Of a DNA stretch of 64,000 bases, positions 39,498-48,677 are shown in pieces; the first letter of the stretch is position 1; each line of letters starts with the position of its first letter. The DNA comes from Colwellia sp. (lineage in GTDB: Bacteria; Pseudomonadota; Gammaproteobacteria; Enterobacterales; Alteromonadaceae): contig JABSOW010000020.1 of assembly GCA_013215465.1 (NCBI GenBank), positions 1-64,000 on the forward strand, read 5' to 3'. The translations under genes were made by a program, and so were the position numbers. The notes beneath the pieces were generated by a model that had not been told where the DNA came from, did no database searches, and worked only from the letters and a program-made list of their open reading frames with translations.

Positions 39498-39755
39498 TTA
39501 CTGGCTCAATTGACGAGACTCTTTCATGTTATAAATACTGCGTTGATATTTATTAATAACATTTCTGCCATAATTTCCATCTAAGGTAGCAATGATGCCG
39601 TCATTTAGCTCAGCCGCATTTGGGTTAAGTATTTGCACTTGCTTAATTTGTGTATTCGATAGCGCTAACTGGTAACTGGGTTGTTCTGCACAGCCCAATA
39701 TAAGTAAACTTGCTAAGGCCAGCAACGAATTCTTTAGTAGGTTGGTTACTTTCAT
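39498..39755 (-). CDS. Small Tad-locus lipoprotein
   Basis: 85 residues: signal peptide with lipobox LILGC near residue 22, then about 60 residues with no known domain. In other Tad loci CpaD or RcpB/TadD-like lipoproteins occupy this place beside the secretin, but it is too short for those. Cotranscribed between the secretin and tadG. A secretin-associated role is inferred. Confidence 0.7.
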   Translation of the reverse strand: MKVTNLLKNSLLALASLLILGCAEQPSYQLALSNTQIKQVQILNPNAAELNDGIIATLDGNYGRNVINKYQRSIYNMKESRQLSQ

Positions 39756-39809
39756 TATTAACTCCTTTATTTCTATATTTAGGGTTCGTTCGTTTTTCTT
39801 TAGTGAGTT

Positions 39810-41312
39810 TTAATCAGTCTTAGTTGGCTTTAGCTGATGACCATAACGCTGATTAGTGCCACCATCATTAATTAAAAGACTATTATTCGAGCTACTACTT
39901 GCTGATTTATTCGGTGAGGTCGTTACTTTAGGTCTGTTTTGCTTGGTCATCTTGCCCAATAAATAAAATTCCATATCGGATACCGGCACAAAACCATCGG
40001 TAGGTAAAGCAATGCCTTTTTTATTAAAAGGTCTTACTAAACGCGGTGTTACCATAATAACTAACTCAGTCTGACCACTAATATATTCATGACTGCGAAA
40101 TAATTGCCCTAATATCGGGATATCACCCAAACCAGGTAATTTATTAACACTGTCGCGCAAGGTATCACTTAATAAACCACCGATAGCAATGGTTTGACCA
40201 TCAGCGAGTTCAACGGTCGTTTCAGCCGTTCTTTTGACAATAGAAGGTACCACCAAGGTTGAAGTTGAACCTGATGGGGTAACGCCAACGCCATGAGAAT
40301 TAGTCAGTTCACTAACCAATACTTTAAGGTTTAAGTTGATTTTTCCTGAGTCTAAAATGGTGGGTACAAAACTAACCCCAACACCGAAATCTTTAAATGC
40401 AATGGTGGTACCTTCTCTACCGGGTATTGGTACCGGAAATTCGCCACCAGCTAAAAACTCAGCTTTTTGACCACTTAAGGCGGTAATATTAGGCTCTGCT
40501 AATATTTTCGCTAAGCCATTTTGTTTGGCGATATCTAGGGCAAAATCAAACTGCATCTCACTCTTAATTAAAGAGCCAAAAAAACCACTGCTAATACTGC
40601 TAGCTGTTCCTGCACCTATGCCATTAATTATGCCGCCAGTGCCATCTGAGCCATCAAAGGTTAACGACATTCTGGAATCAAACTTGCGGGAAAGTTCGGT
40701 ACTGACCTCGGCAACAGTCACTTCCAACATGACTTGTTGGCCGCCACCAATAGAGATCATATTGAGTACTTTACTTTTGCCTTTAATGACTGATGCCGCA
40801 TCGGCATAACCTCTGGCTAATTCCACTGCGGTATTCATTTTTGCCAAGGAAGAGGATTGGCCACTGAGTACTAATTGTCCTTGTGATGTTTCTACGCCAA
40901 TATCTTCACCGGGTAGGTAATGAAATAAACGTTGGCGTAAGCTGTTTAAATCGTGAGTCACTTCAAGATTAATGGTATCAACCAGTTTATCTTCCTCGTC
41001 CCATACCATGATATTGGTGGTACCTAATGTTTTACCGACAATATAAAGCTCTTTGGAGCGTAATATTAAAATATCCGCAATGCTGTCATTACCTATTGAA
41101 ACTCGGCTAACGGTTTGATTCATGGTTAGGTTTTTCGATTTAAAAATAGGTACCTTTAACTCATCATTTATTAAGTTAGTGGGTCCTCCTGCTAGTACCG
41201 GTGAGCTAATAAATAATTGTGCCATTACCAACAATACATAGGGCAATGATAGGTAACGCAATAATAGATAACGCTTGATTGTTATGATTGTATTCACGGT
41301 TACACCTTTCAT
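39810..41312 (-). CDS. rcpA: Tad pilus outer membrane secretin RcpA (CpaC)
   Basis: 500-residue secretin: signal peptide (ending about PVLAGG), an N-terminal BON/Tad-type domain (VSRVSIGNDSIADI), then the secretin core with EFLAGGEFPVPIP and ELADGQTIAIGGLLSDT, and the closing LPGLGDIPILGQLFRS. It forms the outer membrane channel for the Flp pilus. The last 60 residues are Ser/Asn-rich and low complexity. Confidence 0.92.
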   Translation of the reverse strand: MKGVTVNTIITIKRYLLLRYLSLPYVLLVMAQLFISSPVLAGGPTNLINDELKVPIFKSKNLTMNQTVSRVSIGNDSIADILILRSKELYIVGKTLGTTNIMVWDEEDKLVDTINLEVTHDLNSLRQRLFHYLPGEDIGVETSQGQLVLSGQSSSLAKMNTAVELARGYADAASVIKGKSKVLNMISIGGGQQVMLEVTVAEVSTELSRKFDSRMSLTFDGSDGTGGIINGIGAGTASSISSGFFGSLIKSEMQFDFALDIAKQNGLAKILAEPNITALSGQKAEFLAGGEFPVPIPGREGTTIAFKDFGVGVSFVPTILDSGKINLNLKVLVSELTNSHGVGVTPSGSTSTLVVPSIVKRTAETTVELADGQTIAIGGLLSDTLRDSVNKLPGLGDIPILGQLFRSHEYISGQTELVIMVTPRLVRPFNKKGIALPTDGFVPVSDMEFYLLGKMTKQNRPKVTTSPNKSASSSSNNSLLINDGGTNQRYGHQLKPTKTD

Positions 41313-41376
41313 GACTTTGTCCTTATTAGCTCTAGAGCCTCAGTGTTTAATCGCTTAAACTTAGGTCTCTAATTAT

Positions 41377-42204
41377 TTAAATATCTACCTGTACGGTTTG
41401 TTGTCTAACACCTCTGATTAACTCTACTCGCTGGCGTTGGATTATTTTAGGAACAATGGTCGAGGCTGGCTGAGAAACTGTTTCTACTGTGGGCTCTGGT
41501 ACCGCTATTGGCTCTACCGTTTCTGTTATGGTGCTTTTATTACTGGCAATAACTACTGCTTCATCATCAATTGGATTACGTAAGGCTAGTTGCAAATAGC
41601 CATTTCTGCGCGCACTCATTAATATTTCGGCTTGAGTTAAGTTCACTTCAACGGTGATTGCCCTAACTAATTGTGGTTTGTTTTCACCGCTGGCTGCTCT
41701 TTGATCAACCGCCAGTATATTGATATTAGAAAGAATCACCTCGGTAGTAGGCTTGCCGTCTTGCTGGTAAGTATTAAGAATATCTACCTTGTTGCCCGGT
41801 AATAAAAAACCCGCAACACCAACAACATCATTTACTCGGATCGTTATCGCACGCATATTTTTACCAATCAAACTGGCTAAATAACTGCCATCACCTTGCT
41901 GTGCCAAACGTTCTGATCTCATAATGTCGCCAATGTAAAATTGGTTTTTAGCCACCTTGCCGATAACACTCTCTAAGTCATGCATCGCTTTATCGGGCGC
42001 CATTGATTTAGGAAATACCGTTAAATTGACATGTTTAGCCTCTATAATAGTGCCAGTGGGAATGATGACTGTACTGATAACAATATTCACTTGTTCTTCG
42101 GTTAATTCTTTCTGGCTATCATTGAGCCAATTTTTAGCGATCAATACTGCGCCGACACCAAAAACCACTGACATGGTAATAAAAAGAATAGTATTTTTGT
42201 TCAT
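41377..42204 (-). CDS. cpaB: Flp pilus assembly protein CpaB (RcpC)
   Basis: 275 residues: an N-terminal helix (ILFITMSVVFGVGAVLIA), a SAF/antifreeze-like domain (about 40-105) with IPTGTIIEAKHVN and the conserved NQFYIGDIMRSERL region, then the RcpC/CpaB domain. It is thought to modulate pilus passage in the periplasm. Its ATG overlaps the stop of the AAA+ gene by one base. Confidence 0.9.
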   Translation of the reverse strand: MNKNTILFITMSVVFGVGAVLIAKNWLNDSQKELTEEQVNIVISTVIIPTGTIIEAKHVNLTVFPKSMAPDKAMHDLESVIGKVAKNQFYIGDIMRSERLAQQGDGSYLASLIGKNMRAITIRVNDVVGVAGFLLPGNKVDILNTYQQDGKPTTEVILSNINILAVDQRAASGENKPQLVRAITVEVNLTQAEILMSARRNGYLQLALRNPIDDEAVVIASNKSTITETVEPIAVPEPTVETVSQPASTIVPKIIQRQRVELIRGVRQQTVQVDI

Positions 42205-43688
42205 TACTGACTCCTTGAGTTATTTAGTTCATTTGGCTCATTTAATTTATTATCTTGTTGAGTACTGTCTTGCTGAGTCTTATCTAGCTCAGGGGTATCA
42301 GTGCTGCGGACAAAATAATGCCGCCAAGCAAAACGGATAAGCGCAGGGGTAACCACAGGCACTAATTGATTAAATTTTATTTGATCACTAACTATGCTTA
42401 ATAAGTCTCGAGGTAAGCAGGGTAAAAAGTCTTTTTTATCGGCATAGTGATACTGTTCAACTAAATAGGTGAAAATGTCGTTGTAACACTCAAGTTGATA
42501 GTCAGCACAGGTTTTAAACCATAACTTTTGGTATAGTTCAAGAGGCAGGGCTTCAAATTTAATTTTGTAACCTAAACGTCGTAAAAAGGCATCATCAACC
42601 AAGTCTTGTGGGGCTAAATTAGTCGAAAAAAGTAGAATTAGTTCAAACGGAATTTCAAAATGTAGTCCGTTTGGTAAAGATAAAAAGTCGCGTCGTTCTT
42701 CTAAAGGAATTATCCAGCGGTTAAATAGTGCTACTGGACTAATTTTTTGCCGTCCTAAATCATCTAGCAATAAAATACCGTTATTGGCTTTTAATTGCAG
42801 TGGCGCTTTATAAGTGAGATTAGTAGCATCAAAGTTCACCTCCAACATTTCAGCAGCCAATTCACCACCTGTTACTAATAACGGTCTTTGGCATAAATGC
42901 CAACGTGGATCATAACCATGGGCTAAGCTGACAAGTTTGGCATCGCCATTTTCTTGTTGTTGCTCACGGGTGCTTAATACATGCAGCTGAGGATCATAAA
43001 CCTGTATAATAATGTTATTAATTTCTATCGCTGATGGGATCAAAACGTCATCACCAAAGAGCAAGTTTAAATGTCGACACAGGTAACTTTTGCCGACGCC
43101 AGGGGCACCATAAATTAAAATAGGTTTACTGGAATTAAGCGCCGGCCCGATGGTGGCAATTAATTCATCTGAAAACATTAGCTCACTAAAGCGTTGCAAC
43201 ATCAGTTCTTTAACTACAACGGTATTACGACTGGTTTGCTTAAGACAGATATCGCAATATTGCGCTAAAGGCACAGGCGCAATGCCTAAGTAACCTGCTT
43301 GCTTAAAGGCTTTTTCAGCCTCTGATATTCCTAATGCACTAAGGGCATAACGCATTTGGCCACTTGCACTTGATTGGCGGTTTTCTAGCCAGCCAAGGGT
43401 TTTGGCATGGTCTAATAAACTTTGAATAACGCCACCACTTAAGGCCATTTTTTCTGCTAATTGACGGACACTGACCACATGAGCAACTAATATATGTTTA
43501 AGTAATAGTTGTAATAATAACTGCTCTGACAGGCCCGTTTCTGCCACGGTGCTAGGTCGTTTCGCTATCGCCGCTTCTTTATCAAATAGGCTGTTGTGCT
43601 GATTCAAGGCATTACTTTTATCTGAGCCGTCAGCCACTAACGTAGTAGAGCTTGACGTTTTATCAGTAAAATTTAATGATGAGTCCAT
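42204..43688 (-). CDS. AAA+ ATPase encoded within the Tad locus, divergent
   Basis: 494 residues. A low-complexity start is followed by a winged-helix-like segment (about 55-125, SVRQLAEKMALSGGVIQSLLDHA), a CDIC motif near 147, then an AAA+ domain with Walker A YGAPGVGKSYLC near 195, Walker B GILLLDDLG near 305 and LFSTNL (sensor-1-like). The tail is a Q/D/N/E repeat-rich stretch. It is inside the pilus operon between tadV and cpaB, coupled to cpaB. It is not TadA or TadZ. It might remodel or regulate pilus parts; function unknown. Confidence 0.75.
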   Translation of the reverse strand: MDSSLNFTDKTSSSTTLVADGSDKSNALNQHNSLFDKEAAIAKRPSTVAETGLSEQLLLQLLLKHILVAHVVSVRQLAEKMALSGGVIQSLLDHAKTLGWLENRQSSASGQMRYALSALGISEAEKAFKQAGYLGIAPVPLAQYCDICLKQTSRNTVVVKELMLQRFSELMFSDELIATIGPALNSSKPILIYGAPGVGKSYLCRHLNLLFGDDVLIPSAIEINNIIIQVYDPQLHVLSTREQQQENGDAKLVSLAHGYDPRWHLCQRPLLVTGGELAAEMLEVNFDATNLTYKAPLQLKANNGILLLDDLGRQKISPVALFNRWIIPLEERRDFLSLPNGLHFEIPFELILLFSTNLAPQDLVDDAFLRRLGYKIKFEALPLELYQKLWFKTCADYQLECYNDIFTYLVEQYHYADKKDFLPCLPRDLLSIVSDQIKFNQLVPVVTPALIRFAWRHYFVRSTDTPELDKTQQDSTQQDNKLNEPNELNNSRSQ

Positions 43689-43722
43689 GCTAACTCCGGT
43701 TAACTTTGTTTACTTTTACTTG

Positions 43723-44295
43723 TTAGTTGATACTTGTTAAAAAAGCGCTTATTTTAGTGTTTATTTCTGTGCCTAGGCTGGGGCTTATTTCCGTCGCAAG
43801 GTCAGGGCTAAGGTAACAAGCTAGCAACCAACCTAACGCTAAAGCGGGCGCATAGGGCACATATACCGCTGAAGAAGCTTCTCTATTGCCGCCAAAGTCA
43901 CTCTTTTTAATAAAACCTTGGCTGAGTATTTTAAACAAACCTGACCAGCCAACTTTATAGAGCGCTAAAAAAAAGCTAGTAAAAGTTCCGAAAATCACCC
44001 CGTAAATGACTGACCACAATAGTAAACTAGGCCCCGAGAGCGCACCTACTGCCACCATCAACTTGACATCACCCGCGCCTAAACAGCGAAAGTAAAATGC
44101 GGGTAATAACAAGGTTAATGCTAAACCTGCACCCAATAACGCTTGCCCAATGCCATGCCATTGGCTGTAATACCCTTGCAGGAGCAGAGCCGCTAGTAGC
44201 CCGGTTAAACAAAGTTTATTGGGAATGCGTTGATAGCGCAGATCAAAATACAAAGCGCTAAGCAACACTAGCAAGGTAGCAGTAAGTACAATCAT
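43723..44295 (-). CDS. tadV: Prepilin peptidase TadV (CpaA)
   Basis: Aspartic membrane protease that cleaves Flp pilin leaders, 190 residues from the ATG at 44295, two bases after the flp stop. An upstream TTG (44316) would overlap flp and is not preferred. The catalytic aspartates are in FDLRYQRIPNKL and GAGDVKLM (GxGDxK), with multiple membrane helices. It lies right after flp, the usual arrangement. Confidence 0.92.
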   Translation of the reverse strand: MIVLTATLLVLLSALYFDLRYQRIPNKLCLTGLLAALLLQGYYSQWHGIGQALLGAGLALTLLLPAFYFRCLGAGDVKLMVAVGALSGPSLLLWSVIYGVIFGTFTSFFLALYKVGWSGLFKILSQGFIKKSDFGGNREASSAVYVPYAPALALGWLLACYLSPDLATEISPSLGTEINTKISAFLTSIN

Positions 44296-44297
44296 TA

Positions 44298-44552
44298 CTA
44301 TGCCGCTGCTGTACAAACACCGGGAGTTACGGGATCTGTGGTATTATCCGGTGCTGTCCAGGTACCACCAGTAGTTGCACAGGATAATGAGTTAATTTGA
44401 TTGGTAGCATTATCACCTAAATTGCTAAAAGCAATGACCATACCGCCAACCACTAAACCACCGGCAATGGCATATTCCACCGCAGTTAAACCACTTTCAT
44501 CTTTAATAAAATTTTTTATAAAACCTTTGATACGATAAGTTAATTTATTCAT
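44298..44552 (-). CDS. flp: Flp-type major pilin
   Basis: 84 residues from the ATG at 44552, with GGAG six bases before it. A basic leader (about 20 residues) ends at ESG, followed by LTAVEYAIAGGLVVGGMVIAF, the Flp motif with Glu and Tyr at +5/+6. It is longer than usual Flp (50-70) because of a Gly/Thr/Pro-rich C-terminal tail with two cysteines that could form a disulfide. It is the first gene of the Tad operon, so strong expression is expected. Confidence 0.92.
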   Translation of the reverse strand: MNKLTYRIKGFIKNFIKDESGLTAVEYAIAGGLVVGGMVIAFSNLGDNATNQINSLSCATTGGTWTAPDNTTDPVTPGVCTAAA

Positions 44553-44771
44553 CAGAATCTCCAAAACTATTGGTATATATGCATAATCGCAAAATAAAGC
44601 AAAGTAGAAGCTAACAAATGCATTTGAGGTAACCATAGTTTTAACTACGGAGCAGGTACTTAGCAGGTATTTAATAGAAGGTAAATACCGTATAGGTAAC
44701 AACAAAGGCAATTGCACTCCCTTGCTGACTTTATTCAATACTCAATACAATAAATGAGTATATTAATAAAA

Positions 44772-46415
44772 CTAGTCGGTTTTTTCTGGCTTTACTAGCA
44801 CCAGATTGCTATCTATTGTATCCATTTGCGAATTAAGCTGAGAAGGAAAAAAAAATGGCTGGTCTAATTGATAGATGTCAGCCGACCAATGCACTTTTCC
44901 TGCTGGGGTTAGCCAAACTGTTTGATAGGTGAGGTAAACTTCAATACTATCTTTTAGCTTGATATGCTGGCTTTTATTGGTAGTTAACGCTTGTTTTATC
45001 TGCAGTTGTTTGTTTTGAGATTCACTAACCATAAACTGTTGAGCTAGCAAATGAGCTGACTGTAAGCGCACGCAACCATGACTTAGCGCGCGATTTTTAT
45101 TAAGAAAGAGATTTTTTGCTGGAGTATCATGTAGATATACTGAATGAAAATTTTTAATATTAAAGCGGTATTTTCCTAGAGCGTTATTTTTTCCTGCTAC
45201 TTGTATTAATTTATACTCACCCAAGGCGGCTTTTATTGACGCGCTATCATTAAAAACGGGCTGAATAATTTGCTTAGCACCATAACCTTTTGACAGTTTA
45301 AAGTTCTGCCGTTTGAGTGAGCCTGGATTGGTGCTATTTTCTACTAATAATTCGTTATGCACTATGTTGTAGGTTGGCGTCCATTGCGGGTTAATGGTGA
45401 GGCTATTAACTTGAGTAACCATTATCGGGGTAGGGTGCTGACTATCACCAACAATGACTTTCATTGATAAGGTTTCTTGTCTCTTGTCAACAAAAGACAA
45501 GCGGTAGGAAGGGATATTAACCATAACATAACGTTTTGGTGGTTTACTGGGTAATGATAACCAACGCCACAAATTAATTTGCATGGTGGTTATGCGCTTT
45601 GCCGGGCTAGTATTAAGTGCCGCAATTGTTTTTGCTGTTAATTTGCCATTAGGTTTTAAGTTATGTCTAGTTTGAAACTGTTTAAGTGCGTTAATCACTT
45701 CGGGATCAAAAATATGCTGGCGGTAGCGCGATCTCGGTTTTTTGTTAAGATCAGCCAAGGCAACTAAAATATTGCGCAGTTTAGCCACTTCTTTGTGTCC
45801 TTGACCTAGGGTGAGTGATAAGTTTTTATCAATGACTGGCCAAGGTTTTTTGGCTAATTGACGATAATAAGCAATGGCGCTACGCAGATGAAGCACCTGG
45901 TCAAATTGCGGTAATAATTGATCAACGTAACTGGCTAGGTTGTTATTTTTTACGGCCTGAAAAATATCTTCTTGTGGTTTTTCTAGCGGCTTAGACTGGT
46001 AACCATTAAATAAAGTGGCAATAGTAAATAATTGCTGAGTTAACTGTTGATCTACTTTTTTTATAACTTCATCTTGTTGGGTAACTAAGTTAACCATATC
46101 AGGAAAAAGTAACTGTTTAATGCCGAGGTCATTAAGTAAACTGATTAATGACAGTCCGGATAAATTAAGCTTATTATTATCAAACCATAAGTAATCTTGA
46201 TTATTATGAGCTAAAAGTTGTTGATAGTTAGCTTGTTTATTTTTAGATAGAGGTTGGTAAGGCAAGGGGTTTTGCCGAGTAAGGAAGGTCTTAGTGGCTA
46301 GAATGTTTTTTTTACGCTCAGTGATTTTACTATCAGTAAGGTAAAAGTTTTCTTCTGCTCCGACAATGCTCACGCCGAGCAATAAAAAAAATGTCACAAT
46401 AACGCTAGTCTTCAT
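44772..46415 (-). CDS. Periplasmic L,D-transpeptidase (YcbB/LdtD type)
   Basis: 547 residues with a signal peptide (ending near SIVGA). A peptidoglycan-binding domain lies at about 225-275 (NALKQFQTRHNLKPNGKLTA), and the YkuD catalytic domain has LSHGCVRLQSAHLLA with Cys near 444. It makes 3-3 cross-links in peptidoglycan. It lies just upstream of flp on the same strand, separated by 220 bases. Local wall remodelling for pilus assembly is possible but not shown. Confidence 0.9.
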   Translation of the reverse strand: MKTSVIVTFFLLLGVSIVGAEENFYLTDSKITERKKNILATKTFLTRQNPLPYQPLSKNKQANYQQLLAHNNQDYLWFDNNKLNLSGLSLISLLNDLGIKQLLFPDMVNLVTQQDEVIKKVDQQLTQQLFTIATLFNGYQSKPLEKPQEDIFQAVKNNNLASYVDQLLPQFDQVLHLRSAIAYYRQLAKKPWPVIDKNLSLTLGQGHKEVAKLRNILVALADLNKKPRSRYRQHIFDPEVINALKQFQTRHNLKPNGKLTAKTIAALNTSPAKRITTMQINLWRWLSLPSKPPKRYVMVNIPSYRLSFVDKRQETLSMKVIVGDSQHPTPIMVTQVNSLTINPQWTPTYNIVHNELLVENSTNPGSLKRQNFKLSKGYGAKQIIQPVFNDSASIKAALGEYKLIQVAGKNNALGKYRFNIKNFHSVYLHDTPAKNLFLNKNRALSHGCVRLQSAHLLAQQFMVSESQNKQLQIKQALTTNKSQHIKLKDSIEVYLTYQTVWLTPAGKVHWSADIYQLDQPFFFPSQLNSQMDTIDSNLVLVKPEKTD

Positions 46416-46453
46416 TATACCCTCTTAATATATTATCTTTAAGCTGCTTAACC

Positions 46454-47314
46454 TTAATCAAGACCAATAGAGCGACGGAATTTAGCTTGCTTCATTTTTG
46501 TTATCGGTAATAACTCCATTCTTAATTTTTGATACCTCTGATATAAGCAGCTTAACTCTATGCCTTGTTCATTTTTGATATAGGCAGTTGGTGTTAAACC
46601 AATATGCTCTTTAAAATTTCGGCAAAAGTGTGACGGATTTGAAAAGCCAACGGCAAAGGAGGCATTGGTCACTGAAGCGTTGGCTTGACGTAATAAAAAC
46701 TCACTTTCTTCTAATCGTCGACATAAAATATATTGGCAAAAACCAATACCGCATAAATCTTTAAACATATGGCTAGTACGGCTTGGGCTTAAATAGATAC
46801 TTTTAGCCGCTTGTTTCAATGAAGGTGCATCACAAAAGTGGTGTTCTATTAACTCAAATAAATCTTCTAACGGGTGCGTTATTAATTCTTCTGTTGCCGG
46901 TATAAAATTGTCGTGAATTGACTCTTGTTCAAAGCAGTCAATGCTTGTGGTTTCGTTAAGTTCGACTAACAAATTAGCTAATGCTTTGTTATCTATAGGT
47001 AGCCTGAGTACATCTTTAACGCCGAGTTTTAGCGCATGGTGAAGCATAGGTATTGATATACAAGCGGATAAAATATAAAGCGGTGTTTTAGCAAAGTGAT
47101 GATGTATTGATTCTAAGTTATAACGATGTACTTCAGATTGACAGTCCATTACATAAGCGATGGCGCCTAAAGAGCCATTAAATTTTTTTATATGTTCAAG
47201 TGAGGGGATGGTTTTAAGGGAAAGTTTATCAGCTAAGCTATTGTAAACATCGGTAACTACTTTTTTGTTATGTCCGGTAACACCAAAGTATTGTTTTGTT
47301 TTGAGAATAGTCAT
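46454..47314 (-). CDS. AraC family regulator with receiver-like N-terminus
   Basis: 286 residues. The first 125 look like a degenerate receiver domain (LGAIAYVMDCQ, PLYILSACIS, LKLGVKDVLRLPI); the C-terminal AraC HTH (about 155-245) has SPSRTSHMFKDLCGIGF and VGFSNPSHFCRNFKEHIG. It is 38 bases before the L,D-transpeptidase gene and probably coexpressed, with the Tad locus downstream as a likely target. Phosphorylation residues are not clearly kept, so it may be activated another way. Confidence 0.8.
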   Translation of the reverse strand: MTILKTKQYFGVTGHNKKVVTDVYNSLADKLSLKTIPSLEHIKKFNGSLGAIAYVMDCQSEVHRYNLESIHHHFAKTPLYILSACISIPMLHHALKLGVKDVLRLPIDNKALANLLVELNETTSIDCFEQESIHDNFIPATEELITHPLEDLFELIEHHFCDAPSLKQAAKSIYLSPSRTSHMFKDLCGIGFCQYILCRRLEESEFLLRQANASVTNASFAVGFSNPSHFCRNFKEHIGLTPTAYIKNEQGIELSCLYQRYQKLRMELLPITKMKQAKFRRSIGLD

Positions 47315-47656
47315 AGCTCTCTCTTAATAATTATTTCCAATATTTAAAACAGTTTTAATATTAGAAATAAGTGAGTTTTAGTGTGTTTTTTAAGCATGTT
47401 TTATGCCTCTATATAAATAAACAAAGTAATACAGCAGCTTATAATTTGAATAAAAATCGCTAAAGTAAAAGTGTAAAAAATATAGACACTTTTAAACTGA
47501 CATTTTGCCTCGATTTTAGGAATAAGTTTCTTGATAGATAATCTCCAGACAATCAAATATCACTTTATTTTTTTATGAATATTCTAATTTAGTAGATACT
47601 TTAACGGCTGTCGAACATGACACTTTGTTTTATTTTAATATAGCGGAATCTCGCAA
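47315..47656. other. Gap upstream of the araC gene, no gene seen
   Basis: AT-rich DNA that should hold the promoter for the minus-strand regulator. No ORF or convincing operator was recognised. A decayed region begins at its right edge. Confidence 0.4.
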
Positions 47657-47684
47657 TTATACCAATTTCATTACTTCATTATAA
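47657..47684. repeat. ATACCAATT repeat, partial copy
   Basis: TTATACCAATTTCATTACTTCA matches one arm of the palindrome at 47867-47913 with small changes. It lies at the broken 5' end of the YHS remnant. Confidence 0.55.
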
Positions 47685-47844
47685 AAAATTAGGTACCGAG
47701 CCTACGGCATGGAAAATTGTTGGCGATAAACTTTACTTAAACCTTAGTAAAGCCGTTCAAAAAAAATGGCTCTCTGATGTACCTGCTCATTTAGATACGG
47801 CAAACCGGGTATGGTCAGGCATTCAAGGTGTATCTATTGCTTAG
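47673..47844 (+). pseudogene. C-terminal remnant of a YHS-domain protein
   Basis: Reads LGTEPTAWKIVGDKLYLNL then VQKKWLSDVPAHLDTANRVW, the C-terminal part of small YHS-domain proteins (D/PxAWxIVDGKLYLNYN...). No start codon or N-terminal half remains. A repeat fragment lies on the left and a full palindrome on the right, so the gene was probably lost around repeat insertions. Confidence 0.7.
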
Positions 47845-47866
47845 TTAGCTGCTGAATAACTTGCTT

Positions 47867-47913
47867 ATACCAATTGAAGTAATGAATGTTCAATTCATTA
47901 CTTCAATTGGTAT
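47867..47913. repeat. ATACCAATT palindrome, perfect 21-bp hairpin
   Basis: ATACCAATTGAAGTAATGA plus two bases forms the left arm, its exact complement the right arm, with GTTCA as loop. Related pieces are at 47657, 20632 and near 16735 and 54653, so it is a dispersed intergenic element of this genome. Confidence 0.8.
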
Positions 47914-47994
47914 TACAAATCTAAAAGCAATCCATATAAGAAAGTGCAGGCTTCTTTATATGGAATGGTATCAATTCAACAAATGAGAAATTAA

Positions 47995-48195
47995 ATGAAA
48001 GATAAGGAAAAGGTACAAGGTCTTAATTGGCTCGAACATGAGCAAGCCAGTGGACTCTTATATCATGGTGTACCTACGTTGGTGTTAATGGATAAATTGA
48101 ATAACACAGCTAGCTTAATCGATGGAGTCACAGGTGCTCAGGTTAAGGATTGGCTAGATACACAGCTTAGCGCTACGTTTGAACAATTAAATTAA
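47995..48195 (+). CDS. Short ORF, possible C-terminal thioredoxin-fold fragment
   Basis: 66 residues with no ribosome site before its ATG. YHGVPTLVLMDK has the cis-proline-like GVPT of thioredoxin or DsbA folds and the tail VTGAQVKDWLDTQL would fit the last helix. It has no CxxC half. It is most likely a remnant of a longer gene next to the YHS ruin, but the family is not certain. Confidence 0.35.
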   Translation: MKDKEKVQGLNWLEHEQASGLLYHGVPTLVLMDKLNNTASLIDGVTGAQVKDWLDTQLSATFEQLN

Positions 48196-48268
48196 TTTTA
48201 TACACAATTATTTATACGCAATTATTTATACGCAATTATTAATACCAAATTAAATAGAGGTTTACATT

Positions 48269-48550
48269 ATGAACAAAAAACAATTATTAGCTAGTGCAGC
48301 ACTTGCTGTAACCATCGCCACAACTGTTGTAGCTCCTGCGCAAGCCGGTGGTAAAGAAAAGTGTTACGGCGTTGCTATGGCAGGTCAAAATGACTGTGCC
48401 AACTTAGCCGGAACTCACTCATGCGCGGGACAATCATCGGTTGATAACGATTTTGGTGAGTGGAAACTTGTCGCTAAAGGCACTTGTGATGATATTGGTG
48501 GCTTATTAAAGGCTGATGCGAAAAATAAATATAAAGCAGAAAGCTCATAA
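48269..48550 (+). CDS. bufA: Bufferin precursor BufA (DUF2282), copy 1
   Basis: 93-residue precursor. The signal peptide ends near VVAPAQAGG (about residue 26); the core has four cysteines (Cys32, 43, 52, 73) in EKCYG, NDCAN, HSCAGQ and GTCDD. Family knowledge: such precursors are modified by a BufB (MNIO) enzyme on Cys residues to form copper-binding bufferins. Cysteine spacing (11, 9, 21) equals that of the second copy at 54684. A DoxX gene follows; no bufB lies beside it. Confidence 0.88.
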   Translation: MNKKQLLASAALAVTIATTVVAPAQAGGKEKCYGVAMAGQNDCANLAGTHSCAGQSSVDNDFGEWKLVAKGTCDDIGGLLKADAKNKYKAESS

Positions 48551-48677
48551 TAATATGAATGAATGCTTTATCGTCAAGTCATTTTAAAATTTTTGAAATT
48601 GAATTTATAGCCATGGATGGCACTTATATTTCGAAATGTTCACTTATTTTATTCATTTTATCAGCTTAGGAAATACC

